Assembly: GCA_013152945.1 (NCBI GenBank)
Contig: JAADFL010000044.1
Coordinates: forward strand, 1 to 31,724
DNA length: 31,724 nucleotides
Reading direction: 5' to 3'
From: Deltaproteobacteria bacterium
Lineage (GTDB): Bacteria; Myxococcota_A; JAADFL01
Below the pieces are notes generated by a model. It did not search any database. It saw only the letters and a program-made list of their open reading frames with translations, and was not told where the DNA came from. Within the stretch, counting starts at the first letter, position 1; the number at the start of each line of letters is the position of its first letter. Shown piece after piece: positions 24,326 through 31,724 of this stretch. A program made the translations under genes and the position numbers.

Positions 24326-26851
24326 CTATTCCCTTTCGCCGCTTGCTTTTTCCCTGGTTGTCTTGTCGCCCGATCCGGGATTGCCGGTAACCGTTATGTA
24401 CCTCCTGATTTCATCGACAGCATCCAGGATGGCCTGACGTGGCTCCATCCTGCCTGAATTGGAATTGCTTAGTGCCCTGTCCATTGGTGTCCAGACGAGT
24501 CTCATGGCAGGAATGTTGGGCATGAGCACCGAACGATCCACTTGTGCCCGAAACACGGCCAGAACCGGGTCTTTCCTTGCCTGTTTGTTATTGTATGGTT
24601 CGATATTCGCTACGTTCTGACCTGCCTGAAGCAAACGGAACAAGGCGCTTTCGTCCGTAGTGAGATATTCAGCCACCCGGAACGCTTCTTTCTTGACCTT
24701 TGATCTCGAGGAAATCATGAAGCCTTCTGCCGTCAGGAACGGCATTCCGGGTATGCCCGTGGAATCGACCTCCGGCAGCAATGCAACACCGTACTTGATC
24801 TTTTTCGAGATCTGCCCCCTGAACCACGGGCCGCTTATCACCATGGCGGCTTTACCCTGGTTGAATAACGCAGATGTCAGGACAGCATCGACTTCAGGCG
24901 GCACAATCTTTGCCTTGTTGCGTATCCATGAAATGAATTTGAAAGATTGCAAAGCCCCTTTTGATGGGATGGCCAGCCTTCCCTTGTCATCGAAAATCCT
25001 TGCGCCGTAACCATGGAACCACACTGAGTGAAAAAACAGCTTGTTGTACTCGTATACAAGGCCGAATTTCTTCTTTTTCCTGTTTGTCAACTTTTTTGCC
25101 AGCTTAATCATTTGACTGGTGGTGGATGGAGGAGTGTTTACCAGTTTCCTGTTGTAATACAAGGCCAAGGTCTTGAAGGCAACAGGAAGACCGTACAACG
25201 ACCCCTTGTAGGTGAGAGCTTCGAGCGTCTTTGGAAAGAAACGCCTGGTAATTCTTTCCCCGGTCCAGAATTCTATGGGCTCGATGAGCCCGGCGTCAGC
25301 CCAATCGCCTACCCGGTCGTGCGCAAACAGGAACAGGTCCGGGCCCTGCCCTCTCGGCAATGCGGCATTCAGCTTGTCCACGAAAGAATCGTATGGAATG
25401 GCAAGGCTCTCCACCAATATCTTTGATTGGACCTGGTTGAACCTGGAAATCAGCTTTTCCAGGGCCTTTTTTTCCTGGTCCTGGTAACTATGCCAAAGAA
25501 CGACATGTTTTCTCGGCGCCGGTTCTGCCTCAAGTGGTTCTTCGCCGGTTATTCCCTGGTCCGGGCCCGGAGGCAGGGTGAAGTAAACCAGGCCCGCGAA
25601 CAGCGCAAGAAGCAGGATCACCGCCACCTTGGGCCAAAAAGAGGTGACCCGGCCCGCCTTGGTCTTTGTCTTTACGCCTGGACCGGCTTTTGTCTTTTCC
25701 GCAGGCTCGTTATCCGTGTCCGCACTCTTTACTGCCGGAACTTCCGTCCCTGCAGGCTCGGAAAGCAGGGACCGTCTCGTATCCTTGTCAAAAAGATGGA
25801 TCTTATCTTCTAATGGAACAAGTCCGACGGTCTCACCGACTTTCGGCGCTTGCTCGGGAGCAAGCCTCACTGTGATGCCGGTTTCGCCCACCATGCCTGT
25901 AACCATGACCTCTGCGCCCATTTGTTCGACGACCTCTACCCGGCAGGTGATCAGGGATTCGTCATCATTGGATTTTGCAAGCCTGAAATGTTCCGGCCTG
26001 ATTCCCATTACGAGGTTCCTGGATCCTTGAGATGCCACGGCCTTTAGCAGCTTTTTTGGAACCGGTATGCAAAATCCTTCGCCTAGAAGGGATGTTTCCG
26101 GCCCCGTACCCATGACTTCGGATGGCAGAAAATTCATGGACGGCGAGCCGATAAACCCTGCCACGAACGCGTTGTGGGGCCTGTTGTATACCTCCATTGG
26201 ACTGCCTACCTGCTGTATCTGCCCGTTATCGAGCACAACGACCCGGTCCGCCAAGGTCATTGCCTCGACCTGGTCGTGAGTGACATAGATCATGGTGGCC
26301 CCGAGTTGCCTGTGCAGGCGTGCGACCTCGGCCCGCATCTGGACCCTCAACTTCGCATCCAGGTTGGACAATGGTTCGTCGAACAGGAACAGGGAAGGTT
26401 TTCTAACTATGGCCCTTCCCATTGCCACTCTTTGTCTTTGTCCGCCGGACAAGTCTTTGGGCAACCTGTCGAGCAGTTCATCAAGTTCCAGGATCGCAGC
26501 CGCTTCCTCAACCCTTTTTTTAATCTCTTCGCGATCAAATCTCTTCAATCGGAGCCCGAATGCCATGTTCTGGTAAACGGTCATATGAGGGTACAGGGCA
26601 TAAGACTGGAATACCATTGCTATATCCCTGTCCTTGGGTGCCAGGTCGTTTACCAGCTCATTACCTATCCAGATTTCGCCGTTTGTTACGCTTTCCAGTC
26701 CTGCAATCATCCTCAAGGTGGTTGATTTTCCACATCCTGAAGGGCCTACCAAGACCACAAGCTCGCCATCGGAGATATCCAAATCAGTGGGTTTAACCAC
26801 CAAAAAATCGCCGTACTTTTTTTCAACCCCTAATAGCCTGACCTGGGCCAA
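24326..26851 (-). CDS. Fused ABC importer ATPase (MalK-like) and membrane-tethered solute-binding protein (MalE-like)
   Basis: One open frame of 841 residues joins two normally separate subunits. Residues 1-365 are a complete MalK-type ATPase: Walker A GPSGCGKST (36-44), Q82, signature LSGGQ (134-138), Walker B ending D158-E159, H192, then a TOBE-type regulatory end. A Lys/Glu/Pro-rich linker (about 366-404) leads to one helix (405-426), then an acidic Pro-rich spacer and a MalE-like binding protein (448-841), with VLWHSYQDQEKKALEKLI and GKAAMVISGPW. The helix puts the ATPase inside and the binding domain outside. The start is TTG 26851 with AAGGAG; it yields MAQVRLLGVEKKYG, the usual MalK beginning. 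A GTG at 26890 is less likely. The stop overlaps the ribosome-binding site of the MalF-like gene. Confidence 0.9.
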   Translation of the reverse strand: MAQVRLLGVEKKYGDFLVVKPTDLDISDGELVVLVGPSGCGKSTTLRMIAGLESVTNGEIWIGNELVNDLAPKDRDIAMVFQSYALYPHMTVYQNMAFGLRLKRFDREEIKKRVEEAAAILELDELLDRLPKDLSGGQRQRVAMGRAIVRKPSLFLFDEPLSNLDAKLRVQMRAEVARLHRQLGATMIYVTHDQVEAMTLADRVVVLDNGQIQQVGSPMEVYNRPHNAFVAGFIGSPSMNFLPSEVMGTGPETSLLGEGFCIPVPKKLLKAVASQGSRNLVMGIRPEHFRLAKSNDDESLITCRVEVVEQMGAEVMVTGMVGETGITVRLAPEQAPKVGETVGLVPLEDKIHLFDKDTRRSLLSEPAGTEVPAVKSADTDNEPAEKTKAGPGVKTKTKAGRVTSFWPKVAVILLLALFAGLVYFTLPPGPDQGITGEEPLEAEPAPRKHVVLWHSYQDQEKKALEKLISRFNQVQSKILVESLAIPYDSFVDKLNAALPRGQGPDLFLFAHDRVGDWADAGLIEPIEFWTGERITRRFFPKTLEALTYKGSLYGLPVAFKTLALYYNRKLVNTPPSTTSQMIKLAKKLTNRKKKKFGLVYEYNKLFFHSVWFHGYGARIFDDKGRLAIPSKGALQSFKFISWIRNKAKIVPPEVDAVLTSALFNQGKAAMVISGPWFRGQISKKIKYGVALLPEVDSTGIPGMPFLTAEGFMISSRSKVKKEAFRVAEYLTTDESALFRLLQAGQNVANIEPYNNKQARKDPVLAVFRAQVDRSVLMPNIPAMRLVWTPMDRALSNSNSGRMEPRQAILDAVDEIRRYITVTGNPGSGDKTTREKASGERE

Positions 26852-26886
26852 TGCAATCTCCTTTTTTAACAATTGTTCACCCGGAT

Positions 26887-26926
26887 CCACTACCGCAGGG
26901 CACTGCTCTAGTCAAGCAACCGGTTG
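26887..26926 (-). promoter_or_regulatory. Possible promoter and palindromic operator for the ABC importer
   Basis: CAACCGGTTG (26917-26926) is a perfect 10-base palindrome with a central CG, like many LacI-family operators. One base inside it, on the minus strand, TTGACT (26915-26910) could be a -35, but the -10 17 bases on (TAGTGG, 26892-26887) is poor. The site is about 65 bases upstream of TTG 26851. Placed upstream of -35, it would suit an activator, but no regulator gene is seen. Confidence 0.33.
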
Positions 26927-26996
26927 GAGCCTTTTCTCCGGGAACCTATTCACATCAATGAAAAAGAAAGGCGACACAGCAGGGGATGAGCCTCTG

Positions 26997-27986
26997 TCAA
27001 GCGTGCTTGACGAATCTTTTGCCGTGTTCGAGCACCTCGACTATCTTTTCTTCTTTCACAAGACCGGCAACTACGGCGGCAATCTCTTCACGATCTTCCG
27101 ACAAGGATGCGGCAAGGTTTTCTACTGTCTCCGGTCTCCTGCTCACAATCTCCAGGACACGCTCCGCCAGGGCCTGCCTGTCAGTATTGCTTGTAGTCTT
27201 TGCATGTCTGTTTTTAGCATTCCCGTCGGCATTTCCGGGCCTGAAATCTGCAATCGCCTTTACATCCGTTCCACTCTTGCCGATAATTCCTACAGCCTTG
27301 TCAAGCACTTCCAAACAAGCCTTTTTCGCCCACTCTTCAGAACCCGGCCTTGCAACCGTGTTCAGTTGGACCTGGTCAGGCTTTATCCTGTCTATTGCAC
27401 GGGCAAGCTCTTCAAGGTGATTCTCCTGGTCGTTCAACCCGTCTACCAGCAATATCTCGAGCCAAATCTTACCCGGGTACTCCTTTCTAAACCGTACCAG
27501 ACCCTCGATTATCTCTTTGATGTCCAGGCTTGGAACAGGCCTGTTCACGAGTCTGAAGATCTTTTGATTTGCTGCATCCAGGGATGGCAGGACCACATCC
27601 AGGTCCAAGAGCCTCTCCCGCACCTTTGGATCGCTGAACAAGGTTGAATTTGTCAACAAAGCAAGTGGAGTTGCGGTTCGCTTCTTCAAGTAATCGATTA
27701 TATCTTTAATCTTGTTGTTGAGCGTAGGTTCTCCATACCCGGAAAAGGTTATGTACTCCGTTTCCACGCCTGATTCGAGCCAGATGCCCAGTTCCGTGAT
27801 TACACTTGCCGCAGGAACCCACTCGGCCTGCTTGATAGTCTTCTTGTCTGTCTTTTTGACTTCACAGTAAACACAATCAAGGGAACAGACCTTTTTCGGA
27901 ACCAGATCAACGCCAAGTGAAAGGCCGAGCCTGCGGGATGGCACGGGTCCGAACAGGTATTTGTACTTTGTTATTGGTTCTTTCAT
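26997..27986 (-). CDS. Radical SAM protein with C-terminal winged-helix-like region
   Basis: The 329-residue protein has the radical SAM cluster C34-x3-C38-x2-C41 (KKVCSLDCVYCEV), followed by a Gly-Glu-Pro loop (FSGYGEPTLN). The N-terminus LFGPVPSRRLGLSLGVDLVP identifies the COG0731-type family of wybutosine-synthesis-like proteins. The C-terminal part (about 260-329) looks like a small winged helix. The reaction is not known for such bacterial members. ATG 27986 overlaps the beta-helix gene stop by four bases (ATGA), showing translational coupling. A role in tRNA modification or in regulating the glycan block are both speculative. Confidence 0.85.
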   Translation of the reverse strand: MKEPITKYKYLFGPVPSRRLGLSLGVDLVPKKVCSLDCVYCEVKKTDKKTIKQAEWVPAASVITELGIWLESGVETEYITFSGYGEPTLNNKIKDIIDYLKKRTATPLALLTNSTLFSDPKVRERLLDLDVVLPSLDAANQKIFRLVNRPVPSLDIKEIIEGLVRFRKEYPGKIWLEILLVDGLNDQENHLEELARAIDRIKPDQVQLNTVARPGSEEWAKKACLEVLDKAVGIIGKSGTDVKAIADFRPGNADGNAKNRHAKTTSNTDRQALAERVLEIVSRRPETVENLAASLSEDREEIAAVVAGLVKEEKIVEVLEHGKRFVKHA

Positions 27987-29806
27987 GTTTGTTTTCTCTT
28001 GTTGCGCCTCGAAAATAACGTTATCAACAGGACAAAGAACAGGTTTTCCATGGCCAGGCCATTACCTTGCATGCTTCCAGAGCAACCGCACGAGCCTGTT
28101 GGGCCGCCACTATTGGAAATTTTGTCGTCATTTCGCTTAGTTGTATCCGTTTCCTCATCTGATATCTTGTCAATACCGTCTAACTTAATAATATCACTAT
28201 CGATATAAGCTTGTTCATTGGAATGTTCACCTTCAATACCATTGTCTGCATCTACGTAATTCTGCTGGTCGCCTGCATCTGCGCTGTTCTCGGCAGCAAA
28301 TTCGTTTTCAGGATTGATTTCTGCCTCGCTTGCAACCTCGTTATGAACTTCCTGTTGCTTGCAACCACCGGGCGGGCAGTACTCGAAGGCCCCGAGATCG
28401 ATTGTTCCCCGAGCAGGCCGCGGTTCACCCGATTGGTGCAGCACGTATTGCTTCAATACAGGGTATTTTTCCGCAGCCCGGGCCAATGCTCCCCCTGCGT
28501 CGATTGCCGCCGATTCCGGGGCCAAACGAAAGTCCTGACCTGATAGATCGCTAAAACCCGGACTATTACCTGTCAGGTTTTCTCCATTATCCACGATTTG
28601 GCCATTGAAGTTGTCGTGTGAATTTCTCCAGCCTGAATTCAGCCAGTTATGAGACATGAGCAACACTCCGTTCGAGGCCAATAACGCAAGCCTGGAACCG
28701 CCTGCTGTTGCATAGACTATGTTGTTGCGCATGTCGCAATGCTCGTCATTGGTCGACAGGCGGACAAGTGTGGTGTTCCCGTTTCTTGTTGACACTATCG
28801 TGTTGTTGTAGAGGTACAGAGTTCCCTTCCGGTATATGGACGTATCTCCACTATCGCCGCCGTAGTGGATTATCTGGCTGTTGCCCTCCCCTTCCGCCTC
28901 GACCAGTACGTTTCCGTAGACGAATGTGCTGCGATACGCCGGGTCGTCAGGCACTGCCCGGCTGTCTTCGCCATCCACCAAGTCGAGTTGGCGATTGCCG
29001 TTCTCTATCCAGTTGTAACGCACCACCAGGCCTGCGGACCGGTCTTTCAGGTTATTACCAAGGCAGCCCTTTCGAAGCGGCCCATAGTGATTAAACTGAA
29101 AAATTATACCCCTGGCGGACGTATAGCTGTTGTGCTCGTAAATGTCGTTTTCGATTCCATTGTCGTACAGGTAGTTTCCTTCCACGAGTATATCTCGTGT
29201 CTCGCCGTTGAATACGCCTATGAACAAGCCGTTGCCCGAGTCGTGCAGGACACAATTTCTTATGGTGATGTGCCTGCCTACCTCAATGTATATGGATGCC
29301 GCATTCTTGTCGTAAGCTGTGGACCCGTTCCTGCCCGTAAACCTGTATGGCGGCCTGCCTGACCGAATATCGAGGTTTTCGATTGTTATGAAGCTCGGGA
29401 CACATGCCGGCGGATCGCAGGCAGGATGGTTTGCCCCGCCGATCTTTACAATGCCTCTGGACCCGTTCCAGAAATTGAGCCCGGACCTGGTGGTCGCATC
29501 CCTGCCGTCTATTACGGGCAGTTCCTTGTTAGGTCCTGCGATGCCCCTAATGACGAGAGGTTGCTGCTCTGTCGCTTCGGTTGTAATGATTATCTTGCTC
29601 TTGTAAGGCTCGGGCCGCCAATGGACCAAAACCCTGTCTCCTGGAGCCAAAGACTCCCATGGAACCTTATCCAGGTCTTCAAGGGCCTGGCCCGGGCCGA
29701 CTTCATAAGTTGCAGCCCAAACCGGGCTTGCTGAAAACAGGCACAAAAACAGAATCACAAGCTCGAGTCCTGTTTTGTAACAAGGCAAATGTCTCGTTTT
29801 TATCAT
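27983..29806 (-). CDS. Secreted right-handed beta-helix protein with MYXO-CTERM-like tail
   Basis: The 607-residue precursor has a signal peptide (cleavage near VWA31). Residues about 120-450 repeat the short strand-turn pattern of parallel beta-helices, with many Asn-ladder steps such as IENLDIRSG, IRNCVLHDSG, VEGNYLYDNG and LYNNTIVST. This fold is shared by polysaccharide lyases, epimerases and glycosidases, so a carbohydrate substrate is likely, but catalytic residues cannot be assigned. An acidic linker (about 480-565) leads to a tail with Gly-Ser-Cys-Gly-Cys, a hydrophobic helix and a RRNKRK end. GAGGGG lies upstream of ATG 29806. It is the first gene of the block ending in the ABC importer. 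Confidence 0.83.
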   Translation of the reverse strand: MIKTRHLPCYKTGLELVILFLCLFSASPVWAATYEVGPGQALEDLDKVPWESLAPGDRVLVHWRPEPYKSKIIITTEATEQQPLVIRGIAGPNKELPVIDGRDATTRSGLNFWNGSRGIVKIGGANHPACDPPACVPSFITIENLDIRSGRPPYRFTGRNGSTAYDKNAASIYIEVGRHITIRNCVLHDSGNGLFIGVFNGETRDILVEGNYLYDNGIENDIYEHNSYTSARGIIFQFNHYGPLRKGCLGNNLKDRSAGLVVRYNWIENGNRQLDLVDGEDSRAVPDDPAYRSTFVYGNVLVEAEGEGNSQIIHYGGDSGDTSIYRKGTLYLYNNTIVSTRNGNTTLVRLSTNDEHCDMRNNIVYATAGGSRLALLASNGVLLMSHNWLNSGWRNSHDNFNGQIVDNGENLTGNSPGFSDLSGQDFRLAPESAAIDAGGALARAAEKYPVLKQYVLHQSGEPRPARGTIDLGAFEYCPPGGCKQQEVHNEVASEAEINPENEFAAENSADAGDQQNYVDADNGIEGEHSNEQAYIDSDIIKLDGIDKISDEETDTTKRNDDKISNSGGPTGSCGCSGSMQGNGLAMENLFFVLLITLFSRRNKRKQT

Positions 29807-30045
29807 CTATATTACCCCTCTGGTTACTTGCTTACCGGCCAGGTTGAAATCTTCAAGCTGTTTCAAGATATGACATACATCCGATTCACGAGACAGATCA
29901 AGCCACAACCCGCATAGCCGTATTATTCGAAACCACGGGCAATGAAAAAAATATTTGTGCAACATGCAGAGTAATGCGGAGATCTTGTCCTCCTTGTATT
30001 ACAGGGAAATTTCTGCGAAAATAAAACAACATGTCAGGAGACCGG
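29807..30045. other. Divergent intergenic region
   Basis: These 239 bases separate the beta-helix gene from the lipoprotein gene on the other strand and should hold both promoters. No consensus -35/-10 pair stands out on either strand. A short repeat of TTGAAA and TTTCAA elements is seen near 29845-29875, too weak to call as an operator. Confidence 0.3.
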
Positions 30046-30831
30046 ATGAAGACAAGGATAAAGAAACATGGTTTCCATTCAGGAAAAATCGCAGGTTTCA
30101 TATCCTACATCTATACTTCCATTAATTATTCTTTCTTGGTCGCTGCCTATCTTGTACTAATGTCTTCGACCCCGGGCTGCTCGGACAATACAAGGTGCAA
30201 GGTTGACAAGGATTGTTCCGCTTCCCTGCTCTGCCGCGAAGGGCATTGCGTGGATCCCTCGAGGATTTGTGGAGACCGACTCTGCCCCGAGGGACAGGAA
30301 TGCATGGATGGTAAATGCAAGGTCCCCTTGTCCGAAGAAATGCCGGCTGAAGAACAAGGCGAGGCTGATGCAGAATCAATTACAGAAAAAGGCGCGGAGC
30401 ACGATGCAGAACAAACTGCAGACCAGGCGGACAAGACAGGTGAATCATACAGCGATACTGACACTGATACAGATACTGATACAGATACGGATACTGATAC
30501 GGATACTGAGGATACTGATACGGATACTGACACAAATACAGACACAGGCTCGGACAGGGACCAAGACTCTGTCCCTGACAGCACTGATAACTGCCCTGAC
30601 GTTCCGAACAGGAGCCAGGAAGACACTGACGGCGACGGCCTCGGTGATGCGTGTGATCCAAGGTACAGAGAGTTCGATTATTCACTTACCGGAAGTCTCA
30701 TACCTGCGGCAGGGGGAACATCCGGAACACAGGATTATTCCATGTTCTCGAGAATACCTGCCGGGACCGGCAAGGCCATGAGTGACGGCAATTACACCCT
30801 TGTCGGCGCAATTTTCAGTGGTTGTCATTAG
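30046..30831 (+). CDS. Cys-cassette lipoprotein with Asp-Thr stalk and thrombospondin type 3-like Ca-binding repeat
   Basis: The 261-residue precursor has a long n-region and hydrophobic segment ending in Thr-Pro-Gly-Cys45, a probable lipobox. A four-Cys cassette and a second shorter one follow (about 50-85). An acidic linker and an Asp-Thr stalk (137-167) come next. DQDSVPDSTDNCPDVPNRSQ and DTDGDGLGDACD (about 171-202) form a thrombospondin type 3-like Ca2+ repeat. The C-terminal 55 residues contain a GNYTLVGAI strand found at the end of other exported proteins. ATG 30046 has AGGAG upstream; ATG 30031 is in frame but lies before it. The next gene starts 11 bases on. Confidence 0.78.
   Translation: MKTRIKKHGFHSGKIAGFISYIYTSINYSFLVAAYLVLMSSTPGCSDNTRCKVDKDCSASLLCREGHCVDPSRICGDRLCPEGQECMDGKCKVPLSEEMPAEEQGEADAESITEKGAEHDAEQTADQADKTGESYSDTDTDTDTDTDTDTDTDTEDTDTDTDTNTDTGSDRDQDSVPDSTDNCPDVPNRSQEDTDGDGLGDACDPRYREFDYSLTGSLIPAAGGTSGTQDYSMFSRIPAGTGKAMSDGNYTLVGAIFSGCH
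30454..30546 (+). repeat. Hexanucleotide tandem repeat encoding (Asp-Thr)n, copy 3
   Basis: The 93 bases encode alternating Asp and Thr with single Glu and Asn interruptions. It uses GAT-ACT and GAT-ACA units more than the GAC-ACC units of the other tracts. It is the shortest of the three, and the only one followed directly by a Ca-binding repeat. Confidence 0.93.
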
Positions 30832-30842
30832 GGGAGGCAAAA

Positions 30843-31709
30843 ATGAGAGTCTCTGATTTACTTGTTTCCATGACCACGGCAATTTGTTTCCTGGGCCTGC
30901 CTGATTCAGCCCATGGCGAAGCCCCGAGCGTAATGGTTTACCAGGGATTCCTGTCAAGTGCTGGCGGACAGGCTATAACCGATGTGGTTTCCATTACCTT
31001 CAGGCTCTATGACAGCAAGGTTGGAGGCAACATGCTTTGGGAGGAAACGCATGACAATGTAAATGTCGAAAGCGGCCTGTTCACGCTGGTAATCGGGACA
31101 AAGGTTCCACTTGATCCGGCCCTGTTCAGTGCTCCGGATCGTTTTCTCGGGGTGGCGGTAAACAACGGCACAGAGATGACGCCAAGGCAGGAAATAGGCA
31201 GCGTACCATACTCATTGCAATGCATACAGGCTGAAGACGCCCGCACCCTTGCGGGCCATGGGCCTGATTATTTTGCAAGGGCATCGGACATCAAGCCTGC
31301 CGACATTACCGTGGGATTGGATTTCAACCAGAACACGAATAGTGTGAGATTGAGTACAAAGGCACAGGACATTACTTCCGTCACCATTTCAGCGCCCACT
31401 TCCGGCTGGATCCAGGTAACCATAACCGGCCAGTTCATCGCCTATCACGACAGCAATAATTGTGATACATTTACTTGCCAGGCGGCTGTGTCGCTTACCT
31501 CCGGCAAATATGACGGTTCCCATGGCATTACCTGGGTCACGCAATCATGCTCGACAGACAAGAATGCCTTTTCCACGATGGCCATGTTCCAGGTTGACCA
31601 GGGAGACACAACGATCTACTACACTGCGTTGGCAACCAATTCATGGGCGAGCTATTGCAATTTGAACAATGCCATTATTTCAGCATTGTTCGTTCCTCAC
31701 AAATATTGA
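30843..31709 (+). CDS. Secreted protein of unknown function, deltaproteobacterial tail-fibre-like type
   Basis: The 288-residue precursor has a signal peptide ending near AHG26. The first 110 residues (VMVYQGFLSSAGGQ, ITFRLYDSKVGGNMLWEE and EMTPRQEIGSVPYS) match a layout common in large exported proteins of Myxococcota, where a short beta domain is followed by a variable region. The variable end (about 165-288) has a beta-rich pattern with two Cys pairs. AGGGGAGG precedes ATG 30843, which is 11 bases after the lipoprotein stop, so the two genes form an operon and may act together at the surface. Function unknown. The gene ends at 31709, close to the window end. Confidence 0.8.
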   Translation: MRVSDLLVSMTTAICFLGLPDSAHGEAPSVMVYQGFLSSAGGQAITDVVSITFRLYDSKVGGNMLWEETHDNVNVESGLFTLVIGTKVPLDPALFSAPDRFLGVAVNNGTEMTPRQEIGSVPYSLQCIQAEDARTLAGHGPDYFARASDIKPADITVGLDFNQNTNSVRLSTKAQDITSVTISAPTSGWIQVTITGQFIAYHDSNNCDTFTCQAAVSLTSGKYDGSHGITWVTQSCSTDKNAFSTMAMFQVDQGDTTIYYTALATNSWASYCNLNNAIISALFVPHKY

Positions 31710-31724
31710 GATCCGTCCCCCTCC

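Noticed and set aside
24326-26851. Frameshift or assembly error as the cause of the ATPase/binding-protein fusion
   Set aside because: The frame is continuous, the linker has a plausible helix in the right topology, and no start or ribosome-binding site is evident at the second domain. It cannot be fully excluded without reads.
26634-27647. Long plus-strand open frame of 337 codons
   Set aside because: It overlaps the start of the ATPase fusion gene and the radical SAM gene on the other strand, both of which have clear family motifs; its own translation shows no domain or start signal.

Overview
The window looks like a chromosomal segment from a Gram-negative, deltaproteobacterial or Myxococcota-type bacterium, probably an uncultured lineage of moderate GC. 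The evidence is a set of large secreted proteins: three end in a MYXO-CTERM-like tail (Gly/Ser, Cys-Gly-Cys, hydrophobic helix, basic end), one has MopE-type Asp-rich motifs, several are lipoproteins with a four-Cys cassette, and three carry long Asp-Thr linkers encoded by hexanucleotide repeats. No rRNA, tRNA, CRISPR, phage or insertion sequence was seen.

Layout. 1-409: a possible CDS tail, an inverted repeat and an imperfect direct repeat. 410-3895 (+): BI-1-family membrane protein, a 700-residue von Willebrand A surface protein and a single-domain response regulator. 3930-9036 (-): a likely operon of thioredoxin-fold protein, aspartokinase, RlmI-like methyltransferase and peptide-type MFS transporter, behind a good sigma70-like promoter. 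9155-10048 (+): an orphan beta-class DNA methyltransferase. 10278-11845 (-): LRR lipoprotein, small lipoprotein and nitroreductase. 12024-15114 (+): a small secreted protein and a large VWA/ASH lipoprotein. 15443-18783 (+): HDOD protein and an APC permease with a tandem USP-like tail. 18877-29806 (-): a carbohydrate-related block containing a beta-helix MYXO-CTERM protein, a radical SAM protein, a maltose-type ABC importer and a secreted serine hydrolase with FN3 modules. 30046-31709 (+): a lipoprotein and a secreted protein in tandem.

The most unusual object is the ABC importer at 21460-26851. Its ATPase (MalK-like) is fused in one uninterrupted reading frame, through a linker and one transmembrane helix, to a MalE-like solute-binding domain. 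Its MalF-like permease carries an extra N-terminal half of about 340 residues with membrane helices and a Cache-like extracytoplasmic region. The MalG-like permease is ordinary. All importer functions are thus packed into three genes, with the binding protein tethered to the nucleotide-binding subunit. A beta-helix enzyme-like protein lies upstream and a serine hydrolase downstream, which fits glycan processing and uptake, but the substrate cannot be read from the sequence.

Starts were chosen from visible ribosome-binding sites and family alignment; several are TTG or GTG. Domain calls are from recalled family motifs, not from searches.
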